Positions 23,456-31,265 of a DNA stretch of 34,308 bases are shown in pieces (position 1 is the first letter of the stretch; each line of letters opens with the position of its first letter). The DNA is taken from IMG/VR virus record IMGVR_UViG_3300035180_002049, positions 1 through 34,308 of that record; one strand, given 5' to 3'. Origin of the DNA: a virus. Made by a program: the position numbers and the translations under genes. Below the pieces are notes generated by a model. That model was given only the letters and a program-made list of their open reading frames with translations, made no database searches and had not been told where the DNA came from.

Positions 23456-23686
23456 ATGGCTGTAATTGACGTGGACTTTGAGCGCGGATCTATGCGTGAT
23501 GCCTTTTTCGTATGGGGGCTTGGGCTCGGCGCTTATCTCACGTCGATCGGTCATTGGATACAGGGGCTCGTGTCGATCGGCCTTGGGATCTCGACCATCG
23601 TTGGTTGTGCTATCGCGTGCGTTAGGTTGCGGTGGGATTGGGTGGATCGGGCCAAGCGGCAGGCGGGAAGCAAACGTGCCTCGTAA
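23456..23686 (+). CDS. Two-helix small membrane protein
   Basis: A 76-residue protein with hydrophobic segments at about 17-34 and 38-56 and a basic C-terminus. It starts six bases after the preceding stop and overlaps the HNH gene by 11 bases. Holin-like in topology. The four small membrane genes together form one cassette. Confidence 0.55.
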   Translation: MAVIDVDFERGSMRDAFFVWGLGLGAYLTSIGHWIQGLVSIGLGISTIVGCAIACVRLRWDWVDRAKRQAGSKRAS

Positions 23687-23975
23687 GATCGCGACGTTTC
23701 GGCCCCATACCTTTGGCGGCACTACTGCCAAGCAAGACTATGAACGTGCCGAAGCTCGCCGCGCTGACAAGCGGTTCTATTCTGGGGCTCGGTGGATCAA
23801 GCTGCGTGACTTGTTTCGGCGTCGTCATCCTGTGTGTGCGACCGTTGGTTGTAATGCTCCAACGGCGCATGTCCACCACGTCATACCGCGTGACGTCAGG
23901 CCGGACCTTGCTTACGAGTGGGATAACCTTCAAGCCCTCTGTATCCCATGCCACAACGCCCAGGATCAACGATAG
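23676..23975 (+). CDS. HNH endonuclease
   Basis: The protein has 99 residues from GTG 23676, preceded by GGCGGGAAG. A zinc Cys pair C-A-T-V-G-C is at about 50-55, then H-V-H-H-V-I-P, a W-D-N-L-Q-A-L-C strand and C-I-P-C-H-N, the beta-beta-alpha-metal HNH fold. HNH proteins next to terminase genes aid DNA packaging in HK97-like phages. The conserved H-H and later H-N are present. Confidence 0.85.
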   Translation: MPRKIATFRPHTFGGTTAKQDYERAEARRADKRFYSGARWIKLRDLFRRRHPVCATVGCNAPTAHVHHVIPRDVRPDLAYEWDNLQALCIPCHNAQDQR

Positions 23976-24100
23976 ACACCCCGGGGGGGGTGATTTTGCT
24001 AGGGCCTTTCGGCTCCTAGACGATATGTAGATGCGCGCCTAATTACGGTTATTTCAATTTTCGATTTTGGCTCAATGTACATGTGTTTGAGCGTACAATA
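23976..24100 (+). terminator. Terminator hairpins and A/T-rich leader before terminase genes
   Basis: CACCCC/GGGGTG (23977-23992) is followed by ATTTT, a fair intrinsic terminator. A second hairpin CTAGG-GCC-TTTC-GGC-T-CCTAG lies at 23999-24019 without a T run. An A/T-rich stretch from 24040 may hold a promoter for the packaging genes, though no clear consensus is seen. Confidence 0.45.
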
Positions 24101-24541
24101 ATGGCAAGACGCGGACCTAAACCGAAGCTCAAGATTGCAGAAAGCGACGCGCGGACCGTCGGCAGGTCGACACCTCTGCGCGTTGTTGTGCCTCCTTTTG
24201 AGCTTGGTCAAATCTCTCGCGCGGAGTGGGATCGATACGCGCCGATTTTGGTGCGTGCGAAACGTCTTGATGAGATCAACTCGCCTGCATTTGCTTGTTA
24301 TTGCGAGGCTTTCGAGTTCTATACTCGGGCTCGTCAAGATATGGGGCTCGACGTCTCTCTGATTACCGATTCAGGCGGGACTAAGGCCAATCCCTCAGCG
24401 GCTCTTGCCCTCAAATCACTTGATACTATGCTCAAGTTCCTACGTGAGTTTGGGCTTACCCCTGCCACTTTGCGGACGTTGGGCGAATCATTGAAGGAAG
24501 TCAAAGTCGACCGGCTGACTGAATTCATCGCGAATGGATGA
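24101..24541 (+). CDS. terS: Terminase small subunit, P27 family
   Basis: The protein has 146 residues from ATG 24101, the M-A-R-R-G-P-K-P-K opening typical of the P27 family. A GTG at 24083 would add six residues. Helices with W-D-R-Y-A-P-I-L and A-F-A-C-Y-C-E-A-F lead to the conserved G-G-T-K-A-N-P-S-A-A-L-A-L stretch and F-G-L-T-P-A-T-L near the end. It recognises the packaging site and loads the large subunit. The next gene overlaps its stop (ATGA). Confidence 0.9.
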   Translation: MARRGPKPKLKIAESDARTVGRSTPLRVVVPPFELGQISRAEWDRYAPILVRAKRLDEINSPAFACYCEAFEFYTRARQDMGLDVSLITDSGGTKANPSAALALKSLDTMLKFLREFGLTPATLRTLGESLKEVKVDRLTEFIANG

Positions 24542-26271
24542 CAAAAAAGGTTTCCCCGGGAAAGTCGAAGGGCTCGTCAAGCTCATCGAAGCGATCGTCC
24601 CGAAAATCGAGCGACTCGGCGAAGCCCTCGAAGGCCTCCGTCAAGTCGAAAGCTCCACGGGTTCGCAAGGTTGCGGCCAAGTGGATTCGGGGAAGTATCG
24701 ACCTGGTTGCGATCAAGCAAGGTTGCTGGTTCGACGAATCGGCGGGCAAACGTGCTTGTGCGTTCATCGAAACCTTTTGCTGTCAGTCGCACGGGAAAGC
24801 CAAGGGCCAACCGATCAAGCTCGTTGCCTGGCAACGCGACTTCATCATGCGTCTGTTTGGCTGGAAAACGAAGGACGGCCTCAGGCGGTACAGACGTGCA
24901 TATGTCGAAATTGCCAAGAAGAACGGGAAGTCCACCTTGATTAGCGCTCTCGTCCTTTTCCTTCTGCTCGCCGATGGTGAAGGCTCGCCAGAGATCTACC
25001 TCAACGCCTGCGATAAAGACCAAGCCGGCATCGTGTTTCGCGAAGCTGCGCGCATGGTCAAGGCCTCTCAGGATCTCAAGTCACGTCTCAAAATCATCAA
25101 CTCGAAGGCGGATATGCGGATCCTCGACGAAGAGGGGGAAGGCGTCATTGTCGCCAACTCCTCAGTTGCGGGATCGAAGGACGGGCTCAACCCTTCCGGG
25201 TGCATTTTTGATGAGCTGCATCGCCAGCAAGACCGCGCCCTCTGGTCGGTTTTCGAGCATGCTGACGCTGCGCGTGATCAGCCGCTCACGATCTCGATCA
25301 CCACTGCTGGTGAGGCCCCCGACGGCGTCTGGTACGAGCAACGCGAATATTCTGAAGGTATCAACAACGGTGAGATCGATGATATCACTCACCTCGGGAT
25401 TATCTTTCGCGCTTTGCCTGAGGATGATCACGGCGACCCGAAGACGTGGCTTAAGGCTAATCCGTCGCTTGGCGTCACTCTGAAATATGAAGAGCTTGCT
25501 CGCAAGTGGAAAGAGGCGTCAAGAGATCCGGTCAAGCGGGCCAACTTTTTGCGTCTCAGGCTCAATATCATCCAACGTGAAGAGCTGCGTTTCTTCAACG
25601 TCGGCCAATGGGAAGCGTGCGGCGCGCCTGTGCAAGTCGAGCCTGGCTCGGCTTGCTGGTGTGGCCTCGACTTGTCGAGCACTAACGACTTAACTGCTTT
25701 GGTCGGGATCTTCAAAAATGATCTCGACGGCTTCGATGTGCTGGCCTGGTTCTGGTTGCCTGAAGACAACATCTTGGACCTTGAGCAGAAGCACAAACGA
25801 CCCTATCGAACGTGGGCCGATATGGGCCTCATCACTCTCACCGATGGTCCCTCGGTTGATTATCGATTTATCCGTCAACAGATTAACAAGATTGCAAAGC
25901 TTTACAGCCTGCAAAAGTTTCTTGCCGACCCCAAGTTCGCCTCTCACCTTCTCACGGAATTGCAGGAAGAAGACGGGCTCGAAGTCCACGCGATTCAACA
26001 GAACGTCATGGTTCTCGGCCCTGCGACGTTTGAGTTCAAACGCCTCGTTGAATCGAAGGCTCTCAGGCACGGTAGCAACCCGATTCTCGACTGGATGGCT
26101 GGCAACCTGGTTCCAGTGTACGACACGAACAATAACGTTCGTTTCACGAAGAAAAAACAGAAAAACAAGATCGACGGCATAGCAGCACTCATAAACGCCT
26201 TGGCTGGAACCATGGATCGACAATCCTCCAACGGCTCGGCCTATGACGGTGGCGGGATTTTGTTCTTATGA
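24538..26271 (+). CDS. terL: Terminase large subunit
   Basis: A 577-residue HK97-type TerL. The first 45 residues are a Ser/Lys-rich tail. The Walker A-like A-K-K-N-G-K-S-T is at 126-133, and Walker B I-F-D-E at 223-226 carries the catalytic Glu. The RNaseH-like nuclease has D378 in G-L-D-L-S-S and D546 in K-I-D-G. It pumps DNA into the prohead and cuts it at the end. Start overlaps the small subunit stop; end overlaps the portal start. Confidence 0.95.
   Translation: MTKKVSPGKSKGSSSSSKRSSRKSSDSAKPSKASVKSKAPRVRKVAAKWIRGSIDLVAIKQGCWFDESAGKRACAFIETFCCQSHGKAKGQPIKLVAWQRDFIMRLFGWKTKDGLRRYRRAYVEIAKKNGKSTLISALVLFLLLADGEGSPEIYLNACDKDQAGIVFREAARMVKASQDLKSRLKIINSKADMRILDEEGEGVIVANSSVAGSKDGLNPSGCIFDELHRQQDRALWSVFEHADAARDQPLTISITTAGEAPDGVWYEQREYSEGINNGEIDDITHLGIIFRALPEDDHGDPKTWLKANPSLGVTLKYEELARKWKEASRDPVKRANFLRLRLNIIQREELRFFNVGQWEACGAPVQVEPGSACWCGLDLSSTNDLTALVGIFKNDLDGFDVLAWFWLPEDNILDLEQKHKRPYRTWADMGLITLTDGPSVDYRFIRQQINKIAKLYSLQKFLADPKFASHLLTELQEEDGLEVHAIQQNVMVLGPATFEFKRLVESKALRHGSNPILDWMAGNLVPVYDTNNNVRFTKKKQKNKIDGIAALINALAGTMDRQSSNGSAYDGGGILFL
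24551..24563 (+). repeat. Dispersed near-palindrome TTTCCCCGGGAAA, site 5
   Basis: Exact 13-mer at codons 5-9 of the large terminase gene, encoding S-P-G-K, as at site 1 in the tape measure gene. Confidence 0.8.
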
Positions 26272-27515
26272 GTTCCTTCCTGTCTTCGGTTCGGCGTGGC
26301 TTTGCTGCGTTTCGTGAGTCTCGATCGATGGCTCCTCAGGGCACTGGGGCGTTTGTTGGTACCGGGCTCTCCGGGATCGCGGTGACTCCCGACAATGCTC
26401 TCACGCTTCTGCCTGCATTCGCTGCAATCAATATTCTCTCGACTGACACCGCGACCCCTCCGTTGCTGCTCTATCGCACTGACGAAAAGGGCGCGAGGAA
26501 GATCATTACGGGAACGGCTCTCAGTAAGATCACGGCGCGCACGCCGAACGGCGTCACCACTCCTATGCGGTTTCGTCAAGCCCTCATGGGTCACACCTTG
26601 GGCTGGGGCAACGGTTATGCCGAGATTCTTCGCGATTCTTGGACGGGTGAACCTTATGGCCTCTCCCTGCTTTCGCCTCGTCCTTGGGACACGTGGCCTG
26701 AGAGGGTGAATGGTCGACTGCTCTATAAAATCCAGCGTGGTACAAGGCAACTCTTGCCTGAGAATGTGATTCATATCGCGGGCCTCAGCTGGGACGGCCT
26801 GGTCGGTTACTCTCCGGTTGCGCTGGCTCGTGAAGCTATCGGCCTGGCTCTGGCGGCGGAGCGCTTTGGGGCCTCGTTCTACGGCAACGGCTCCCATGCT
26901 TCGGGCTGGCTCAAGTCGCCTAAGAAGCTCTCTCCGGAAGCAAGGCGCAACCTCCGCGAATCGTTCGAAGAGCAGCATCGCGGCACGGGCAACGCAAACC
27001 GTATCGGCGTTCTTGAGGATGGTCTCGAATTCGAGAAAAGCTCGATCGACCCTGAAGACGCGCAATTCTTGCTCACTCGCAAGTTTCAAGTCATCGAACT
27101 ATGTCGGCTCTATCGTGTTCCACCTCATAAGGTGATGGACTATGAGCATGCTCACCTGGCAAATCTTGAGCAATCCAATACCGACTATTTGATGACTTCG
27201 CTCTTCCCGTGGTGCCTGCAAATCGAACAGGAATTCGACCTCAAGCTCTTGACGACTCAGGAACGCGACAACGGATTTGCGTACGCTCATAACTTGCGAG
27301 CGTTCATGCGTGCTGATAGTGCGGCGCGTGCGGCCTACTGGGATTTGATGGCTCGCAACGGTGTTGTCTCACCCAATCAAATCGCGGCCGAAGAGGGCTT
27401 TGATCCGATTGAGGGCGGCGACGTTCACTTCTGCCCACTCAACATGACTGTACTTGCAAATATTGGCAAACCTTCAAACGACACACAAAAGCGATCGACC
27501 AATGAAGCCGCCTAG
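26268..27515 (+). CDS. Portal protein, HK97 family
   Basis: A 415-residue protein. The N-terminal region (P-A-F-A-A-I-N-I-L-S-T-D), the L-L-Y-R strand, G-N-G-Y-A-E-I near 109 and the clip/crown segment with V-I-H-I-A-G-L-S-W-D-G match HK97-type portals. It forms the dodecameric ring at the unique vertex through which DNA passes. Coupled to TerL by ATGA, and its 3' end overlaps the protease start by 14 bases. Confidence 0.95.
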   Translation: MSSFLSSVRRGFAAFRESRSMAPQGTGAFVGTGLSGIAVTPDNALTLLPAFAAINILSTDTATPPLLLYRTDEKGARKIITGTALSKITARTPNGVTTPMRFRQALMGHTLGWGNGYAEILRDSWTGEPYGLSLLSPRPWDTWPERVNGRLLYKIQRGTRQLLPENVIHIAGLSWDGLVGYSPVALAREAIGLALAAERFGASFYGNGSHASGWLKSPKKLSPEARRNLRESFEEQHRGTGNANRIGVLEDGLEFEKSSIDPEDAQFLLTRKFQVIELCRLYRVPPHKVMDYEHAHLANLEQSNTDYLMTSLFPWCLQIEQEFDLKLLTTQERDNGFAYAHNLRAFMRADSAARAAYWDLMARNGVVSPNQIAAEEGFDPIEGGDVHFCPLNMTVLANIGKPSNDTQKRSTNEAA

Positions 27516-28110
27516 CTCTCCAAAACTTACGTTTGAACGTCGTTTCCTTGCGATCTCGACCGAAGAACGCGCTGCCGTTCTGAAACCTGAGACGCGAACG
27601 GTTTGTGGCTATGCTGCCTTGTTCAACTCGCTTTCTGAAGACTTGGGGGGATTCCGAGAGATCATTCTTCCTGGTGCCTTCACGAAATCGATTGAAGATG
27701 GTGACATTCGTTGTCTTGTCGACCACGACTCTTCGAAGATTCTCGGTCGTAAAAAGTCTGGCACTCTCAGACTCAAGCAAGACGAGCGCGGCTTGTGGTA
27801 CGAAGCTGACTTGCCTGATACGTCGTACGCGAATGACCTGGTCGTCAGCCTCACGCGCAAGGATGTTGACGGCTCTTCCTTTGGTTTCCGTGCCGTGACT
27901 GAGCGTTGGGAAATGCGTGACGGTATGCCTGTCCGAATCCTCTCTGATCTCCATTGCTTTGACGTCTCGCCGGTGACTTATCCGGCTTATCTCGACACGT
28001 CTTCGGCTCTGCGTTCGCTTGAAGAATTTCGTTCGTCGCTACCATCGCCAAACGCTGATCACCAGAACAGGTTCAAGCGCGCGGCTTTGGCCTTCTTTTC
28101 CCTTGGTTGA
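27502..28110 (+). CDS. Prohead protease, HK97 (U35) type
   Basis: The protein has 202 residues from ATG 27502. An upstream in-frame start at 27454 lies deeper in the portal gene and is less likely. The motifs G-Y-A-A-L-F-N, I-L-P-G-A-F, the catalytic His in V-D-H-D, the catalytic Ser in G-S-S-F-G-F and S-P-V-T-Y-P-A-Y are all in family order. It cleaves the capsid delta domain and scaffold during maturation. Confidence 0.92.
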   Translation: MKPPSSPKLTFERRFLAISTEERAAVLKPETRTVCGYAALFNSLSEDLGGFREIILPGAFTKSIEDGDIRCLVDHDSSKILGRKKSGTLRLKQDERGLWYEADLPDTSYANDLVVSLTRKDVDGSSFGFRAVTERWEMRDGMPVRILSDLHCFDVSPVTYPAYLDTSSALRSLEEFRSSLPSPNADHQNRFKRAALAFFSLG

Positions 28111-28149
28111 AGTTCCTGGTTCCCCTATTTCATGATTAGGTTTTGATTT

Positions 28150-29556
28150 ATGACACTCGCTGAATTGCGTCGCCTTCGCGCGCAGAAACACACTGAAGGC
28201 CGAACTCTCGTCAATAATGCTGAAACTCGTGATTTGACCGACGATGAAAAGACCAAGGTCACCTCGCTTCAGACTGAGATTCGCTCGATTGAATCTCGTA
28301 TCGAGCAGCTCGAAAGCTTTCAGTCACCTCCCGGGCCTGGTGGCTCGGTCTCCGATCCTCTGGACCAACGGGACGCGCCGAACGGCAACGGCGGAAGCGG
28401 TCAGCTTCGTCGGTTTTCGTTGATGAAGTGCATTCGTGCTCTTGCTGGCCTTGAAGTTCTTTCCGGTCTTGAGCTGGAAGTCCATCAAGAATTGAGCAAG
28501 CGAAAAAATGAGGCGGCTGCCGATTTTCGCACTTCGGGCGCTGGTGTTCCGGTCGCTGCTGTGAAGGGTATTTGCATCCCGCACAGAAGCGGCGGGCTCT
28601 ATCGTGATGCCGGCGATATTTTGGACGAGACGCGGGCCATGCAAGCCGTGCTTCGCTCTCGTGCGAATCTGGCCGAGTATCGCGACTTGACCACCTCCAC
28701 CGGCTCGGGTTCGATTGCGGCCATTCTTGGAACCGACTTCATTGACATTTTGCGCAATCGCATGTTGATGGCTCAGCTCAAGGCGCGTGTCATGTCGGGT
28801 ATGACGGGCGGCTCTTTCAGCCTTCCCAAGAAGACGGTCAAGGGTACGACTTACTGGGTCACTGAAGGCACAGCTCCGACCAACACGAACATCACGATTG
28901 GCCAGGTCACTTTCAACCCTAAAACGGTCGGCGCTGTCACTGACTTGTCTCGTAAGTTCATGCTTCAGACGTCGCTCGATGCCGAAGGCATCGCTCGCGA
29001 CGATTTGCTGTCTGACTTGGCTCATGAAATCGACCGTGTTGGATTCAACGGATCTGGCTCTGGTGCTGAGCCTTTGGGCATCATGCAAGACGGGGCAATT
29101 ACGGTTGTTGCCATTGGCACCAATGGCGGCGCTCCGACTTGGGACAAGATTGTCGAGCTTGAAACACAGGTCAGTTTGGCCAACGCTGATGCTGACACGA
29201 TGGCTTATGTCACTGGCTCTCAAGGTCGTGGCATCCTCAAGCGTACTTTGCGCAGCACTGTTGCGAATTCCAAGTACATTTGGGATGACCTGAACACGGT
29301 CAATTCTTATGGGGCCTATGCTTCAAACTCGATTCCGGCCAATCTTTCTAAGGGCTCCGCAAGCGGCACCTTGACCTCGCTTTTGTTCGGCAATTTCGCA
29401 AGTTTGACCTATGCGCTTTGGGGCGGTCTCGACCTGATCGAAGATCCTTACACCAAGTCGAACGTCGGCGGTTTGCGTCTTGTTGCTCTTCAGGATCTTG
29501 ACGTTCAAAAGCGGTACACACAGTCGTTTGCAGTCTGCAACGATATGACCTACTAA
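28150..29556 (+). CDS. Major capsid protein, HK97 fold
   Basis: A 468-residue protein. The first 60 residues are a coiled-coil delta (scaffold) domain (L-R-R-L-R-A-Q-K, then R-S-I-E-S-R-I-E-Q-L-E). A Gly/Pro linker follows, then the HK97 body with the E-loop region, G-T-D-F-I-D-I-L-R-N-R, F-S-L-P-K-K-T and the P-domain. The protease just upstream would remove the delta domain. It follows the portal and protease in the canonical order. Confidence 0.95.
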   Translation: MTLAELRRLRAQKHTEGRTLVNNAETRDLTDDEKTKVTSLQTEIRSIESRIEQLESFQSPPGPGGSVSDPLDQRDAPNGNGGSGQLRRFSLMKCIRALAGLEVLSGLELEVHQELSKRKNEAAADFRTSGAGVPVAAVKGICIPHRSGGLYRDAGDILDETRAMQAVLRSRANLAEYRDLTTSTGSGSIAAILGTDFIDILRNRMLMAQLKARVMSGMTGGSFSLPKKTVKGTTYWVTEGTAPTNTNITIGQVTFNPKTVGAVTDLSRKFMLQTSLDAEGIARDDLLSDLAHEIDRVGFNGSGSGAEPLGIMQDGAITVVAIGTNGGAPTWDKIVELETQVSLANADADTMAYVTGSQGRGILKRTLRSTVANSKYIWDDLNTVNSYGAYASNSIPANLSKGSASGTLTSLLFGNFASLTYALWGGLDLIEDPYTKSNVGGLRLVALQDLDVQKRYTQSFAVCNDMTY

Positions 29557-29582
29557 GTCAAAAAACCATCGTGAAACAAGCT

Positions 29583-29600
29583 CGGGCCTTTTGGGGCCCG
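29583..29600 (+). terminator. Hairpin after major capsid gene
   Basis: CGGGCC (29583-29588) pairs with GGCCCG (29595-29600), 6-base loop, then GGCCTTTG. The T run is short, so it may reduce rather than end transcription and help keep capsid expression highest. Confidence 0.45.
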
Positions 29601-29644
29601 GGCCTTTGACATATTTCAAAATCACCACATATCGAGCTAAACAG

Positions 29645-29881
29645 ATGGATTATCCGGGCATCATCGACCAGGAAGACGATCCTTTTAAGTTCGTCCGTTT
29701 GACGGTCGACAACACTCTCCACCTTGACCGAACCAAGCCCAAAGGCTCGGTGATCAAGGTTCCTCCAGCGCGTGCAAAGTATCTCGTCGAAAACAAGTTT
29801 GCTGAGTTTTGCGTCGGGCCTGAGTCGGAACCTGAACCGGTTCCAGACGATCCGATCGAGCCCAAGAAGAAGCCGAAGTAA
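29645..29881 (+). CDS. Small head-region protein
   Basis: The protein has 78 residues from ATG 29645; a TTG upstream in the same frame lies in the capsid-downstream hairpin and is unlikely. Acidic middle, Pro/Glu-rich end (P-E-S-E-P-E-P-V-P), then a Lys-rich tail. Similar small proteins sit between capsid and connector genes in many HK97-type phages. No fold recognised. Confidence 0.55.
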   Translation: MDYPGIIDQEDDPFKFVRLTVDNTLHLDRTKPKGSVIKVPPARAKYLVENKFAEFCVGPESEPEPVPDDPIEPKKKPK

Positions 29882-29890
29882 CGCACTCGC

Positions 29891-30526
29891 ATGCTTACTC
29901 TCAACCTCGTAACTGCTCCTTCTGTCGAGCCTGTGACGTATGCTGAAGCCAAGGCATATCTCAGGCTCGAACATGATGCCGATCAGGCTCTCATAACGTC
30001 TCTGATTACCACCGCTCGCCGGCTGATTGAGAATCAAAAGGGCCGTTCGTTTGTTCGTACGACCTGGGAGCAGTATCTCGACGGTTTCCCTTACGGTGGC
30101 GGATATTTCAAGCGAGCTGAGCGCTACAATTACGGCAATCCCAATTGGCTTCCGAACACCAATGCGCAGCCGATCTCGGTACCACGGTCTCCGCTCTTGT
30201 CTGTGCGATCAATTCAGTATCTTAGCGCCTCGACAACTTGGCAAACTCTCGACCCCTCACAGTATCGCGTTGTTGCTGGCTCTCCTGGTCAGATTTTGCC
30301 GGTCTATGGTTCGCTCTGGCCGTTTCCACTGCCTCAGGATGCGTCTGTTCGCGTGAGCTTTGACGCGGGTTTTGGGGATGACGCTTCCTCTGTTCCTGAG
30401 ACGGTCAAGACCGCGATTAAGCAATATGTCGTCGCGCTGTACGAGAATCGCGGGGAAGACTCTGTTCCGATCCCTCAGGCCATTTCCTGGCTTCTCGATG
30501 ACGTTGACACCGGGATATACATGTGA
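29891..30526 (+). CDS. Head-tail connector (gp6/phiE125 gp8-like)
   Basis: A 211-residue protein. The N-terminal helical motif V-T-Y-A-E-A-K-A-Y-L-R-L followed by D-Q-A-L-I-T-S-L-I-T-T-A-R is the hallmark of phage head-tail connector 1 proteins. The later F-D-A-G-F-G and V-K-T-A-I-K-Q-Y-V segments match as well. It binds under the portal ring. Next gene overlaps its stop (GTGA). Confidence 0.88.
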   Translation: MLTLNLVTAPSVEPVTYAEAKAYLRLEHDADQALITSLITTARRLIENQKGRSFVRTTWEQYLDGFPYGGGYFKRAERYNYGNPNWLPNTNAQPISVPRSPLLSVRSIQYLSASTTWQTLDPSQYRVVAGSPGQILPVYGSLWPFPLPQDASVRVSFDAGFGDDASSVPETVKTAIKQYVVALYENRGEDSVPIPQAISWLLDDVDTGIYM

Positions 30527-30873
30527 GCAACCGCCAACGTATCGGCCTCATGCGTCAACGTTTGGTGCTCGAAAGAGTCACCTCCACCACGTCGCGACCG
30601 CTCGGTGAAAAACAGCCGAATTTTACAGCCGTCGGCACTTTTTTTGCCGAAGTGGTGCCGATGGGTGGCGATGAAATTGTCAGCGGTTCGCAGGTTCGGC
30701 CAACCTCTTTTTATCGTATCAAGATGCGTCAAGAAGTTGTCATAAGCTCAGCCGATCGATTCCGGTTTGAAGGGACTCAGCGCTATCTTGCGATCAAGAA
30801 TATCAACCGGGTGATGGAACGTAACGCGTACTATGAAATCATCGCCTCCGAAATTCCCGGGGAAAGGGCCTGA
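30523..30873 (+). CDS. Head-tail adaptor (SPP1 gp16 / head closure type)
   Basis: A 116-residue protein with a GTG start. The motif M-R-Q-R-L-V-L-E-R near the start, the mid-region F-F-A-E-V-V-P and R-I-K-M-R followed by Y-L-A-I-K-N-I-N-R fit phage head closure proteins. Position between connector and gp10-like gene agrees. The stop lies just beyond one dispersed near-palindrome. Confidence 0.85.
   Translation: MSNRQRIGLMRQRLVLERVTSTTSRPLGEKQPNFTAVGTFFAEVVPMGGDEIVSGSQVRPTSFYRIKMRQEVVISSADRFRFEGTQRYLAIKNINRVMERNAYYEIIASEIPGERA
30853..30865 (-). repeat. Dispersed near-palindrome, site 6 (one mismatch)
   Basis: Minus-strand TTTCCCCGGGAAT, 12 of 13 matching. It sits at the 3' end of the adaptor gene and 10 bases before the next start, where its GGGGAAAGG can also serve as ribosome site. 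Confidence 0.65.
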
Positions 30874-30875
30874 GC

Positions 30876-31253
30876 TTGGGCACTCGATTGAGCAAGGGTG
30901 ACGTTCGTAAGCTTCAAGCGGCCTTGCACGATTTCACGTTTAAGGAAGTCGTTTACGTTTCGCGTGATGCTTTGACTTCTTTGACACAGGCCGTGAAGGC
31001 CGATCTCGAAAGGTCTGGGCCTGTCGATTCGGGGCGGATGCGGGCCTCAATTGAGGTTGTTCGCAAGGAAGTCTCTGACGGTAAGATTTGGTACGCTGTC
31101 CGGATCAAGACACCCTATGCGGCGTCGGTCGTGTTCGGCAACAAAACCCGGGAAGGCTCGCATTTTGTACAAAAGAGCGTCGACACCTCGGGGCGTCTTG
31201 CTCTCAACCGAGCTGCGAATCAAATGAAAAGCAAGCTCTCTCACAAGTCATAA
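30876..31253 (+). CDS. HK97 gp10-like tail-joining protein
   Basis: A 125-residue protein with a TTG start following a GGGGAAAGG stretch. V-D-S-G-R-M-R-A-S-I, Y-A-V-R-I-K-T-P-Y-A-A-S-V-V-F-G and a C-terminal helix with A-L-N-R-A-A-N match the gp10 family that links neck to tail. Confidence 0.85.
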   Translation: MGTRLSKGDVRKLQAALHDFTFKEVVYVSRDALTSLTQAVKADLERSGPVDSGRMRASIEVVRKEVSDGKIWYAVRIKTPYAASVVFGNKTREGSHFVQKSVDTSGRLALNRAANQMKSKLSHKS

Positions 31254-31265
31254 GGTCAATCAAAC

